Below, in pieces: positions 50,801 through 61,479 of a stretch of DNA of 64,000 bases. The notes under the pieces are model-generated. The model saw only the letters and a program-made list of their open reading frames with translations. It searched no databases and was not told the DNA's origin. The DNA is taken from the NCBI GenBank assembly GCA_010356995.1, contig ML996700.1, positions 186,001-250,000 of the forward strand, written 5' to 3'. This DNA comes from Trichodelitschia bisporula. Lineage: Eukaryota > Ascomycota > Dothideomycetes > Phaeotrichales > Phaeotrichaceae. Numbering within the stretch: the stretch's first letter is position 1; each line of letters begins with the position of its first letter. The position numbers were made by a program, and so were the translations under genes.

Positions 50801-53800
50801 CGCTTATGCTCGAGGACTTGCTGAGCCGGATCCAAGATGTGGAGATGGGCGGAGATGCCCTCAATTCCATCTGGCTCTTCAATCTGCTCGTAAATGTATT
50901 GTAGACGTTGAAGGTCATCGGTCGTATCCGCCTGTTGGCCTTGCAGAGCAGCTTTTTCCTTGAGCTCACGAAGATGCACTTCCCAATGGAAAAGAGCACG
51001 GGCGTACGATCGGCATTGAACGGCTCGGCGAGATAGGACGACAGGTGGGATTCCAGAGAGAACCATCTCAACTTTACTAATATGTGCCATCTCTTGAAGG
51101 GCATCGGTCTCGGCCGACGTACTTGCCATCCTGGAGTTAATAGACTCAGATTCAGTGATCCTGCGCTTCTCTTGAATCCATCTCGAGAGGTAATCAAGAA
51201 CTCGAAAGACATCCTAGGGGTTTGAGCAATGATCGAACGACAACACTCTGTCCTACATACCTCACTGCACTGCTTAACCTCCTCTGCGTCAATTGCCGAA
51301 ACAGAGTCGATATCAAACGACAAAACAGCGAGAAATTCGGCCCTTATATCCTTAATATCTCCATCTGCACCGCCCACCACGATATTTTGAATTACGTAGG
51401 GGAGCAAGAATGCGGGTATTGCGAGATCATGGCCCCAAATCACTCTTGAGAGGACAGGGAACACCATCCGAGCGTTGTCACCTTTGCCCCGATGCAAAAG
51501 ATTGAAAACGAGAGTCCGCAGCCAGACAGCATGGCTCATCTCGGCCTGAAAAATTGGATATTCGGTACCTTCGGGTGGCATGTTGGGATGAACAACGATG
51601 TACTTCGAGTTGAAATACGGCGTGAGCGTGCTCCTGACAGACTCTGGAATTTTGGCCCATCGACTGAAGGCTTCATCGTGCTGTGATCCTCTGTTGCGCT
51701 GCGCTGAGGTTTTGAAACCGCAAAACTTCAACAACTCCTGCATCACATATGCCAGATAGGTCTGTGCCTTCCCAGTAGTGGCTGCATAGAACGCCTCGAC
51801 CAAAACTGTCTCTAGCATGGCAGCAACGAAATCTATGACTTCGCCAGCCCGCTCAAAGTTCGATAACATGAGAATCTCTCTCTTCTCGCGGACATCGTCA
51901 ATCCAATGGGGGTCAATGCTCCCGATAATGCCGAGGCACTTCGCACAGAGGGCCAGAATCTGGGGGTGGCTCTCTTTGAACCGGATGCTGGCGTCTAAAA
52001 TGGATCTCAACAGCTGCGCGATGACAGGATTGGGCTGCTGGCTCGTCGCTGAATCGTGAATGACCTCTTGGTGGTCATGCAAGTATTCAACTAATTCTTC
52101 GACCGCGTCGCAGACGACGATTGCATTCTCATCTTTGCACCTCCGACTGAACGCCTCGTAGTGAGCGATGGGGTCCATCCTAGACTTGAGACGTTCAAAT
52201 TCCGAATGGACTTTCTTCAGCAAAGGTTTGTCCTCAAAAGATGGTACCATGGCGATCCGCTTGATAATGAGAGGTCGGTGATCCCTCATCATTCCTGTGA
52301 TGGTATCCTGGGCCAGTTGCTGCGACTCTGAGTTGAAGAAATCCCAATGCTGAACGATGACCGCAAAAGTGTGGTCAAACAAGGCCTCCATGCCCTCTTC
52401 GTCAAGGACAGACACTAGAGTCGACCATACAGAAAATGTGTCATCAATGAGGTCGAGGATTTTGAAAGCAGATTGAAGCGTTGCCCGGAGCTACAAATGT
52501 CAGCAGAGGAAGACTGGGTGAATAATCCACAAACCTGCGGAAGTGCTATGCTCGTGTTGGGCTTGGAGAGGATGATCATCTCTTTGATGGCAAAAAGACA
52601 GCGTTTCTTCTCTGTGAGGAATTGCTGTTCCTTGGAGTTGTCTATGATCTCTGTGAAGTGTGTCATGATCCCAAGAATGTGATTCTCAAAGAATGTCGAG
52701 ACGCATTTGGAAGATTTGCTGGTGCTTTTTGGTTGATTAGACTTGCGCTCAGCAAGAGCAGCAAGAAGCTTGAAAGCACGGTATGCTTGCGGCTTCCTCG
52801 ACTCCTCACACTCCCCCGTTGCCTTCAGCATTTGGCATGCGATCAGGATGGGGTCGATTTTTATCAATGCCGAAAGGTCGGTCTCAGAGAACCCGGGGGC
52901 AGCCTCATGAAGGAGTGCTATAGCTGCTTGCTCTGGATCAGGTGTCTGCTGAAGGAGTAGCTCTGACATGACCGCTGCAAGGTTTTTGGGAGGCTGTAGC
53001 CAGAGGTCCGGTACTGAGTTGGACCCACGGGCATGAGCGATCTTTTGAAGCACGTCACCCCGTTTGGTCAGGATGAGTGTCGGAACTGTTTCGGCCTGTG
53101 TGAGTACAAGCAGCTCACTTACACTCATTCCAAGGAGATCCGAAAGTTGCTGAGCCATCTGAGGTCGGGTGATGAGATCTTTCACGACGTAGATCGCCAC
53201 GGATTTCCAAAAAGGTTTGAATAGGTCTAGCGGTGTCCGGCCCAGATGTTCCGCAAGACGTAGCAGCTATAATCTCGTTAAATCAGAGAAAGTGGTCTAT
53301 GGGCTGGCAGACAAACCTCATGGTAGGCAGTTCCACAAATCATCATGTGAGTATGCCCAAGATAGCGTACGATCTGGATCAATGCAATGTTGAGCTCAGC
53401 CTCGCCACATGTCCTAAAGGCAGTTAATGCCGTGTTTTACGCTTCCTTTGAAAACTGGCTCACCGTGCGATAAGACCCCAAGCCATGACAAGAGTCTCTT
53501 GCTCGGCAAGATTCCCACGATCCGTCAAAGTGCGTAATACGTCCAGTATTGCAATTCGGTTTTTCTTCCGGATATCGCGAGGAAGATTTTCGCGAAGATA
53601 TGGCATCAATGCTTGCCTGCATACCGGTGAGTACACTCGCAGACATACGGAGCACAACTTACGCAGATGCAATTCGAAGCTCCCGTATTGAGCTCTGAAG
53701 AGATTTGACGCACCACGCACCCAAAGTACTGGAAGCTAAATCGAGGATCTCAGTCTTGTCGGTGTGACCAATCGCCCTACGTATGGCATGGGCACACAGA

Positions 53801-55697
53801 ACCCTGGGTTTCCGCGAAATATTGAATTGAACATTTTCGACAAGAATTGAAAGCACCGAAATACTGTCCGGGCATTCCATACCGAAAGCAGCGATGTCTT
53901 CGCGGAAATTCTCGGATTTATCGCCACTCCGGCCGCTGGCTGGAAGGTCACAGTGTGTGCATACAAATCCAACATCATCGGAAGAAGTACCGGTGTGAGG
54001 CCACGAAACCGGCATAAGGCTGAGATTCCGGGAACACGGCGCATATCCCATACCGGTAAATATGGTGCACCGTTCTTCCTCTGAAAGGAGGTTATAACGT
54101 TGCCTGTGATGTCAGCATTGCTTTTAGACGGAGAACAACTTCATACATCACGTATTCAGCATTTGTAGGATGGTTAAACAGTTCCGTAAAGCTAGGGCGC
54201 TCCCCCTCGGTAGTTTCCGCATCCTGGCGCCTTTGACGTTTGGGTGGCGGAATCGCAGAGTGCTCCAAGTCAGAAATCTCGGCGCTGGGCTCAGTTGCGT
54301 TGAATTTCAGTCGCTGAACAAGGCCCTGAAATGATTAACAAAATGCAACTCCTAGGGTCGATCGGGAGAGTTTACAGGAACAATGTGGCTCAGTTTACCG
54401 GCTGCCTCCAAAAATAGTGGGTGAGTTGCGACGGCATTGCAAGCCTGCAGGTGGCTTTCATAGCTATCGGTGAGGCCTAGGCCGAGGTGATGGAGCTGAT
54501 GCATCAAGTTTCGGATCTCCTTGACTTCAGGATTCTGTGGGCACTCTCGGTCAAGCCTCAAAATGAGAGTTCCGAGCACGTCGAGCAGTGCGTCAGAATT
54601 TCGGAATAGGGCACTAGGGTGACAAAGTAGAAGCAAGGTCCGAGTAAGTTTAAGGACCTGATTTAAACTGCCAGACACGGCCGTGGACCGGCTGAGGCCC
54701 TTTGCAAGCCGACGGCAGCAGTCCATAAACCACGTCATGTCTGGAATTGGCGACCTTTCCGTCCGTACAGTCCGCCATTTTGGATTCCACTCTGTAGAAA
54801 TGACGACAGACAGCAGATGAAATGCAAGCATGGCAGCTTGGATTGGGTCTTGAAGGGTAACTTGATACCCTTGCGGGAGAACTAGGGCCTGAATAGCGTT
54901 CGGCCAGAGGAACGACATGCTCTTGAGGGACGGGAGAGCGACGGAAAATGCTAAAATGGATGCTGCGTCCTCGGACCATCTCTCTAGAGCAAACAGAGCA
55001 TCTAGGATTCTGATTAGCCTTTCCGACCGTTACACCAGCTATTAGCGAAAACATTACCTTCGATCAAGCCTTCCAAAACCCGTACAATCAGAGGTCCGTA
55101 GCGCCATGTGTCTGTACTCTTGCAAGGCGAGTAAGAACACACGGAAAGTACCTCGCACAGGTCGTCCTGAAGTGATTCTAACCTGTAGGATCCCAACAAC
55201 TTCAACATGCGGGGCAAGAGCCAGAGGAACAGAGGCGGTTTCAAGGTCTGGTTAGAGATGTCTTTTCCATCGAAGAGCAAGACTTCCGGATTGCGTTCGA
55301 CAGCCAATCGAATGACATGAAGACTATCAATTGCCTGCCGCACTAACGCATCTGGGGAAAAAGGATCCTTGACAAGCACCTCAAGGCCAGCTTCGGCGAC
55401 GACTTGGATGAGCTGGGAATTTGTATCGACATTCGTCTCTTCGATGGCCGGATCTTTTAAGTATTCCTGCAGCAGTTTACCAAAAAGGGCCTGGTTCTCC
55501 GGTTCTCTGCGTGCAACGTCAGCTCGGTGATGCACGATTTGTGCGGCAACGGTGGAGGGCGGCAACCCGTCGCCAACGTAGCCATTCATGGTAAAGCCAC
55601 TGAATGCCGCATGAATTGGAGCGTAGGTTGAACTTGCTGTGAAATCGGTTACGGCCAGAGGTGGATGGATGTCGCGAAGGCGCGGCTGTGAAGTCAA
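47868..55697 (-). CDS. MEC1: ATR-type DNA-damage checkpoint kinase (UvsB/Mec1/Rad3)
   Basis: Twelve exons total 2433 residues: 55697-55058, 55001-54376, 54325-54130, 54080-53663, 53616-53464, 53413-53317, 53266-52535, 52490-51261, 51213-50685, 50638-50155, 50109-49200 and 49154-47868. All phases agree. The N-terminal two thirds are helical repeats, followed by the FAT region and a PI3K-like kinase domain with LTIRGSDG, the catalytic loop GDRHGENIL and the metal motif HVDFNCLF. The FATC tail ends LGWCAFF. The partner is normally the Ddc2/ATRIP-type subunit on RPA-coated DNA. The third intron (54081-54129, GTCTAA donor) is the least certain; the others have clear signals. The intron at 49155-49199 (45 nt, GTAAGA, CTGAC, ACAG) is stop-free and in frame. 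The start codon was chosen as the first in the long exon; an extra 5' exon cannot be excluded. Confidence 0.94.
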
Positions 55698-55986
55698 ACG
55701 GAACGCGCGTTATCACGTGCAAGCGCGGGGCCAATTTTGGTTCGGTGACCGGCAACTTTCGACGTCCTAGCTGGAAAGCTGCTCCACACATCTCGATTCC
55801 ATCGTCCCAACAAGCTCTCTTGTGTGCCACTGAATACCCTCTCGAGTACAGTGCGCCGGACGCAGTTATTATTTCCCCACGCGAGCCAATCGATAGCTAC
55901 GATCTTGCGAAACCGTCCGGTATTTTCAGGCCGACGTACTTCTCCAAACCACACACCTCCGCCGAGCGGAAACGAACGCTGTCAAC
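55698..55986. promoter_or_regulatory. Shared bidirectional promoter of ATR and COX16
   Basis: Only 289 bp separate the two divergent start codons, so both promoters must lie here or overlap the first exons. I see no TATA box. Confidence 0.7.
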
Positions 55987-56361
55987 ATGACTTTCCAATC
56001 TAAAAAGCTTCCATCAGAATCCGCCATACGGTACCGAGCTGCCGTACAGCGCCGCCCCTTTCTCCTGTTTGGGTTGCCATTCATCAGCATGATGGTCGCT
56101 GGAAGCTTCTTCCTCACACCCGCTACGGCCATAAGATACGAGCGGCATGACAAGAAGGTAAAGCAAATGACGCAAGAAGAGGCGTTGAGCATCATGGGCA
56201 ATAAGCGGAAGGTCGATCCTAAAGAGGAGTACTATGTGAGTAAGGTCGCGCGCTGCCGCCAGTGTTAACGTATAGCAAAGCGATTGGCAGCTAAGGACAT
56301 CGACAACTGGGAGCAAAAGAGGATTGAGAGGCTTCCCGGTGAACCCGACGGAATTCTGTGA
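55987..56361 (+). CDS. COX16: Cytochrome c oxidase assembly protein Cox16
   Basis: Two exons (55987-56235 and 56281-56361) encode 109 residues. A short basic N-terminus leads to FLLFGLPFISMMVAGSFFLT, one inner-membrane helix at about residues 24-44. The conserved ATAIRYERHDKKVKQMTQEEAL block follows, then EEYYRLAAKDIDNWEQKRIERL at the end. Cox16 is a mitochondrial inner-membrane protein needed to assemble complex IV (Cox1/Cox2 modules). The splice join is ambiguous. GTGAGT at 56236 with an AAG acceptor at 56280 gives the conserved EEYYRLAAKD. A second choice, GTAAGG at 56240 with TAG at 56275, also keeps the frame and inserts VTK. I prefer the first on conservation. The gene is head-to-head with ATR and convergent with TAD2. 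Confidence 0.92.
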
Positions 56362-56487
56362 CCTTCAGGATTTCGTCACACGTTGCATCGGACGGCGCAG
56401 GAGTGCAGCATTCACGGGTTGGGATTAGGCCTTTGTATTGATCTGGGAACGGTTTAGCTATACCCACTAGTCTAGCAACTCTACGCT

Positions 56488-57181
56488 CTATATGCCATTC
56501 AGCGGTAGGATATCAGTCTTCAGCTCTCGCAGTCTTTTTTGCTTTGGCTCCGGAGCCTTCTCGTTCTGTTGCACATAGAACCTCCTCAGCAGCATGATGG
56601 CCTCCTCCCTGAAAATGCCCCCATACACTTGATACGGAGGATTCACGCTCGGGCTGGAAAGGAATGATCAGTAGGCGATGCAACCATAGGATATACGTAC
56701 TCCTTGTGAATCGTGAGAACACCGCCCGTGCCTCCGAACCTCTCATTGAAACACCCAAAGTAGACCGCTCGAATACCATACTGCCTCAAAGCAGAGGCAC
56801 ACATGACGCATGGCTCAACTGTTACATAGAGATCGGTTTCCCGGAGGATGCTCGGAGGGTGAGTTTGTAGGATCTCAGCAATGGCCACAAATTCAGCGTG
56901 TCGGGTTCCCTAAGCATGTCGTAAGTAATGTTTGGTTTAGATGTGAGGACCACCTACGTTCAGGCTCCTGTTTGTATCGTTCATTCCTCTTCCGATAACA
57001 GTCCCATCATGAACGAAGACGCAGCCAACTGGAGTCTCGTCTGTCGCTAAGGCTAGCTCCGCCTCCATTGGTCAGCGTAGCCCCAGTAGTCAATGTTCAA
57101 ATATACCATTTTTATAGCTTCGCGCATGAAGCCCTCATGGTACTGGCGGTCGCCGGGTGGTTCAACAAGCTCCATGGCCAT
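56488..57181 (-). CDS. TAD2: tRNA-specific adenosine deaminase catalytic subunit Tad2
   Basis: Four exons (57181-57107, 57062-56958, 56909-56701, 56653-56488) encode 184 residues. It is a cytidine/deoxycytidylate deaminase-fold protein: the zinc and proton-shuttle motif is His64-Ala-Glu66 in GTRHAEF, and the second zinc site is Pro93-Cys94-Val-Met-Cys97. FGGTGGVLTIHKDPS and PPYQVYGGIFREEAIMLLRRFY are typical of Tad2/ADAT2. With Tad3 it converts adenosine 34 to inosine in the anticodon of several tRNAs, in nucleus and cytosol. Introns are 44, 48 and 47 nt. The last join (GTACGT donor at 56700, CCAG end at 56654) makes HKDPSVNPPYQ. A second Met at 57175 is an alternative start. Confidence 0.95.
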
Positions 57182-57340
57182 CGGATTTAGATTGCGTGTT
57201 GATCTGGCTGGCGCTGAACTCAGGAAGGTCTGGGTGACTCCATAAATATTCGCCCCGTCACGTGCAGGATCATGACAACCATAACCGTACGCCTCTGCGT
57301 CGTTGGCTTGCGGCTACATGGGTATTACCTAAATACGAAC

Positions 57341-59419
57341 TTATGATGGAGTATCAAACTGCGCATTCAACCGCTTAAAGGTATCGAGTAGGGAGGGCCT
57401 CGCCGCATGTCCATCCCACCGATAAGCCCGACTCTCAGTACCTTCCACCCTCCTGGTAGACCTGTCCAGTGCGTCCCTTCCCACTTCCGTGTCCATTTCC
57501 CGGGTAGACAGTTTCAGGGCATCCTTCGTCACATGTACGAGACACCGCACACTTACTGCCTCTCCACGTCTCTGGCCTGTCCTTAAAAGTTGAGGAAGGC
57601 CACCGAAAGTGTCATACTCCTTGAACTTGGAAGCAAGAACCTCGTATACCAGGTCGAGCGACAGAATGTTGTTTGCGTACGCTATAATTTCGGGGCAAGT
57701 AGAGAACGTCATCTGCTTCCGGAACACAGCTGAGGCGCTGTTGCCTTGCTTGTAGACAGTATCAAGAAGTGAGGTCGGCACGGAAACCACATACTCCGTG
57801 CCGAATGGTTTGGCACCAAGGTGAGTTATGACGTCCACTCCAATGTAGGCATCCATCCGGGCTCCAGATTCCAGACCATGCGTGCTGGATGGAAGAGTTA
57901 GCGTGGCTGAAGTCTTAAGTGGTTGGCTAAGAGCTTCGACAAGATCGTGCATGATGAGATTCGGAGTAGAGTGCGGCTTGATGGTAGCGAGTAATTCCTC
58001 GAGCTTCGTAAGCGACATGGTACCTGAACCATTAGTCGTGCCTTGTATGCTCAAGCTAACTGGAAAGCCGGCGGAATCAAGGACGCGAGTAATGTCGGTC
58101 AAGTAGGAACGAAGCTGTTTGAGAGCAGCGCTATGACGGAGATGCACCATGACGGGACGAACAATAGAACTCGGTGGTACGGGGCGCGGTTCTACTGTAA
58201 GAGGCGGGGGCAACTGAGAGCGACGGAGGAGTCGTAGACGATACGAATGTGAAAGTAACAGTCGCAAAGCCGTCGCTACATATTGTGCAAGTGGATCCTT
58301 GGCCGTGTCGCCTATTCTTGCGGGCGAACTGTCCAAAGGAACAAGATCAACCAAGATCTCATCATCGCAAACAAGATCTTCGTTGAGATGAATCGGGAGA
58401 TGAAGTATCCCCTGCTGATACCGAACTCCGATGGACTGCAGTTCTTGTTCACGCGCCTCGCCCACCATCTCGTGGAAGAGCTCTTCCTCAAATAGAGAGT
58501 CTCTCGCGCGGTGAACGTGCTGCTCCAGGGTCACCTCGTCCGAGGATGGCGAAAGCGAAGTTTGAATTTTTGAGGTTCCCTTGATATGGTTCCCTTGCTT
58601 AACGCGAACTCTCAGCGTCTTTGGAGGCTGCGCGAGGCCTTGGTCCAGTATTATCGAGCCATCTCCACTAGGCCGGAGCACCGCGACACCACGCCTTTCG
58701 AAGATTGGCCCGGCTTCACTGGGGCCAAACTTGACGAGCATGGTGCGCAGATCGCCCGGGCGCTGGTAAATGGGCCACCCATGTTGGCTGACGGATAGGA
58801 GATGTTCCCAGTACTTGACTTCACGCTGGACATCCGATTTCAGTCTCTCTGCTGAGCTGAGAAGGGAATCCGATGCCGACTTCAAGCTCTTGATCTTCCA
58901 CCCCATCTTGACGAGATTGTCCTCTTCCATCTGTGCCTCATCCCGCAGGGGCATTTCCCATATGTCATAAGCTAGGGTTCCCAAAGGAACATGTTGCTTC
59001 AGCGCAGGTGATATACCAAGCTCCCCATGCTTTGGGTTGTACTTGGACTGGAGTAAGGCGACCATATCCAGAGCCATGAGCGTCTCATTGAGACCCGCGC
59101 TACAGGATGTCAGCAAATCTCCATCAGGATGCCGCAAGGGGGGCTGGGCATACCTGAGGTGAGCCAGCATTTCTGCCCTTTTGGTCGCAATGTACCGAAC
59201 AGTGCCTTTTTCCTCGTCCTGGGTCTCGGGCTCCGTAGCAACATCCTCCACTTGGGTATCCTCGACAATTTCTTGCTGCAAGCTTTCTTCCGTAAGATGC
59301 CTAAAGCCTCCGCGTTGGGTGGAAATCCGGCCGATGACGTCTTTCAGCGAGTCGGCCGAATCAGACTGGAGGTGCGGGTGGAGGGAAAGGGTGAAGGAGC
59401 TTGGGTTTGACGCAGCCAT
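57341..59419 (-). CDS. MED17: Mediator complex subunit 17 (Srb4)
   Basis: The frame is open from start to stop for 692 codons, but I propose one 54-nt intron at 59100-59153 (donor GTATGC, CTGAC branch, TGTAG end), giving 674 residues. Splicing joins RAEMLAHL to SAGLNETLMALDMVALL, which matches the head-domain helix of fungal Med17; the retained version inserts 18 residues rich in Pro. Family signatures are the N-terminal LSLHPHL, KQHVPLGTLAYDIWEMP, VKMGWKIKSLKSASDSLL and WPIYQRPGDLRTMLVKFGPSEAGP. Med17 is the core scaffold of the Mediator head and is needed for most RNA polymerase II transcription. It is divergent to ISN1 with about 470 bp between starts. Confidence 0.95.
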   Translation of the reverse strand: MAASNPSSFTLSLHPHLQSDSADSLKDVIGRISTQRGGFRHLTEESLQQEIVEDTQVEDVATEPETQDEEKGTVRYIATKRAEMLAHLRYAQPPLRHPDGDLLTSCSAGLNETLMALDMVALLQSKYNPKHGELGISPALKQHVPLGTLAYDIWEMPLRDEAQMEEDNLVKMGWKIKSLKSASDSLLSSAERLKSDVQREVKYWEHLLSVSQHGWPIYQRPGDLRTMLVKFGPSEAGPIFERRGVAVLRPSGDGSIILDQGLAQPPKTLRVRVKQGNHIKGTSKIQTSLSPSSDEVTLEQHVHRARDSLFEEELFHEMVGEAREQELQSIGVRYQQGILHLPIHLNEDLVCDDEILVDLVPLDSSPARIGDTAKDPLAQYVATALRLLLSHSYRLRLLRRSQLPPPLTVEPRPVPPSSIVRPVMVHLRHSAALKQLRSYLTDITRVLDSAGFPVSLSIQGTTNGSGTMSLTKLEELLATIKPHSTPNLIMHDLVEALSQPLKTSATLTLPSSTHGLESGARMDAYIGVDVITHLGAKPFGTEYVVSVPTSLLDTVYKQGNSASAVFRKQMTFSTCPEIIAYANNILSLDLVYEVLASKFKEYDTFGGLPQLLRTGQRRGEAVSVRCLVHVTKDALKLSTREMDTEVGRDALDRSTRRVEGTESRAYRWDGHAARPSLLDTFKRLNAQFDTPS

Positions 59420-59888
59420 GGCGATGACTCTAGGACGCTAATATCGGAGTGATCGTAACCCACTGTAGGACGTGGGACAAGTCGGTTAGGATTACTTCGG
59501 TAGGAGTGCTGTGGTGGAGAAGTGCCTACGGTACATAAGTTGCAGTGTACGGATGGAGTACATCCGAACGGATTACAGACCGTCCAAACAGTTTGAGATG
59601 CGCACGGACCACCCTTGCACCGTGGGGACTCTAACACACCAAGCTGTATGTGGTTAGCGGCGGCAGCTTATCGATAGCTATCCGACCAGCCTGACACCTG
59701 ACCTTAGACTGAGCATGTGCCAGCAAACAAGGGGGGGGGGGTACTGTAGAGGTGGGGGGCCAGTGCAGTTCTTGACCTTCTCCGCCGTAAGGTTATTTGC
59801 CTCTTGCTGCCGTTCGGGAGTACTTGTACGTGCAGCTTCCCGTCACTTCAACCTTTCAACCGCTGCTTTTGACTTTCTTCCCTCCAAA
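59420..59888. promoter_or_regulatory. Shared intergenic promoter region of MED17 and ISN1
   Basis: The 469 bp hold both promoters. It contains the inverted repeat CGGATG...CATCCG (59550-59566) with a GAGTA loop, and an 11-base G run at 59731-59741. Confidence 0.65.
59731..59741 (+). repeat. Poly-G run of 11
   Basis: Eleven consecutive G residues lie in the ISN1 promoter, about 150 bp before its start codon. Confidence 0.9.
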
Positions 59889-61479
59889 ATGACTAGCCGA
59901 TACCGTGTAGAATGTAGGCGCTTCAATCTCTTCTTCCCTGCCCAATTTCGCGAAGCTAACTCCTCCATCAAAGATGCTCTCAAGGTGCGTCCGTCGAAGT
60001 GGCGGTCACCGCCGGTTTCTAGCCAGCCCGATGCTAAATGTCAGGTTTAGACACATCGACGTGATCAATTGGTGTGTGTCTTTGTCGTGAGAGCCTTTTG
60101 AAAGGGAATACTAAATCGCTGCAGATAGAATGGATCAAAGTATGTTTTCAGCCTCCTCGACCAGCATCAAAGTTGGAACGGATTTAACCCCAGCAGGGCT
60201 TGCTCGCTGTACCGTTCGTGCTTCACTCTCAGCCTACAGCCATCTTTGAACCGCTACGAGAGCCAGCGGAAAACACGGCGCTTGCTGCCCAGCGCCGATA
60301 TGTAGAAATTATGAGAGATGTTGAGGAGCTGATCAACGACCATAGTAAGTCTTCAGCCAAATACATACAGTAGGAGACGTCTAATGCTTCCTGAGTCGCG
60401 CATCAGAGAGCAGGAACCCATGACCGGTCAAAGTTGAAGTTACTAGTGCCCTCGGTCGGCATATTCTTCACCCCATTGCTCTTGCACGATGCCTTTATAT
60501 ATCAAGACACCCGTCGCTTCATTAGCTGGCGACGGTTTGTCGCGCCCTCATTCAATGACATTCGACTCATCCTCAACACGGCTCAGGTAATGAGTCTTGT
60601 GCGCTCCGGCCCCCTCGATCTGGTTACCTTCGACGGCGATGTCACACTATACGACGACGGCGGCTCATTTGCACCAGATTCCCCACTTCTCCCCCGCATA
60701 ATCGATCTTATGCGCAAAGGGACGAAAATCGGCATTGTGACCGCAGCGGGATACACGGTTGCTCGGCGCTACTACGAAAGGCTGCACGGGCTGCTGGATG
60801 CCGTCCATGACTCCGACCTCCCATCGACCCTCAAGGCAAATCTCATCGTTTTGGGGGGTGAGAGCAGTTATCTCTTCAAATTCTCCGAGGGCGAACCAGA
60901 CCGACTCAAAATGGTTCCTCGCGACGAGTGGCTGTTAGATGAGATGAGGATGTGGCAGGAGTCTGATATCACCGAGCTTTTGGACCTGGCCGAGCTGGCG
61001 CTTAAGGACTGTCTCGTGAGCTTGCGTTTGGATGGGCAGATTCTACGCAAAGAACGGTAGGAATCCACTGTGATCTGTGCAGGGTGCTAATTACTAGTAG
61101 AGCTGTCGGCATTATCCCATTACCTGGCCATAAATTCTGTCGTGAGGCATTGGAAGAGACGGTTTTGGTAACGCAAAAGGTCCTCGAACTATCCCCTGTT
61201 GGACGTAGGCTCCCATTTTGCGCTTTCAACGGAGGAAACGACGTCTTCGTCGACATTGGGGACAAGTCGTGGGGTGTCCGCGCCTGTCAGCACTTCTTCC
61301 ACGGCATTGATGCCTCGCGGACGCTGCATGTGGGCGACCAGTTTCTCAGCGCGGGCGCCAATGACTTCAAGGCGCGGCTGGCCTGCACGACTGCGTGGAT
61401 CGCTAGTCCTGCAGAGACAGTCAACCTGCTGGATGAGATTGCCGACCTGGACCGTCTTGTGGAGAGGAAGAATCGTTAG
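59889..61479 (+). CDS. ISN1: IMP-specific 5'-nucleotidase Isn1
   Basis: Seven exons (59889-59913, 59974-59984, 60051-60071, 60125-60139, 60197-60344, 60414-61056, 61101-61479) encode 413 residues. The first four exons are only 25, 11, 21 and 15 nt long. Their joins produce MTSRYRVEYALKTHRRDQLI then EWIKGLLAVPFVLHSQPTAI, the strongly conserved Isn1 N-terminus, so I trust them. The HAD-like core carries the nucleophile motif LVTFDGDVTLYDDG (Asp147, Asp149), a GIVTAAGY segment, and the later LHVGDQFLSAGANDFKAR metal-binding motif. Isn1 hydrolyses IMP to inosine in purine salvage and NAD-linked nucleotide metabolism, and is largely confined to fungi and some protists. The acceptor chosen for exon 6 (CAG at 60411-60413) is the least certain join. 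The first intron (60 nt) is stop-free and in frame. Confidence 0.93.

Noticed and set aside
60434-61060. ISN1 starting at a TTG at 60434
   Set aside because: The position is an internal leucine codon. Upstream microexons restore the conserved N-terminus.
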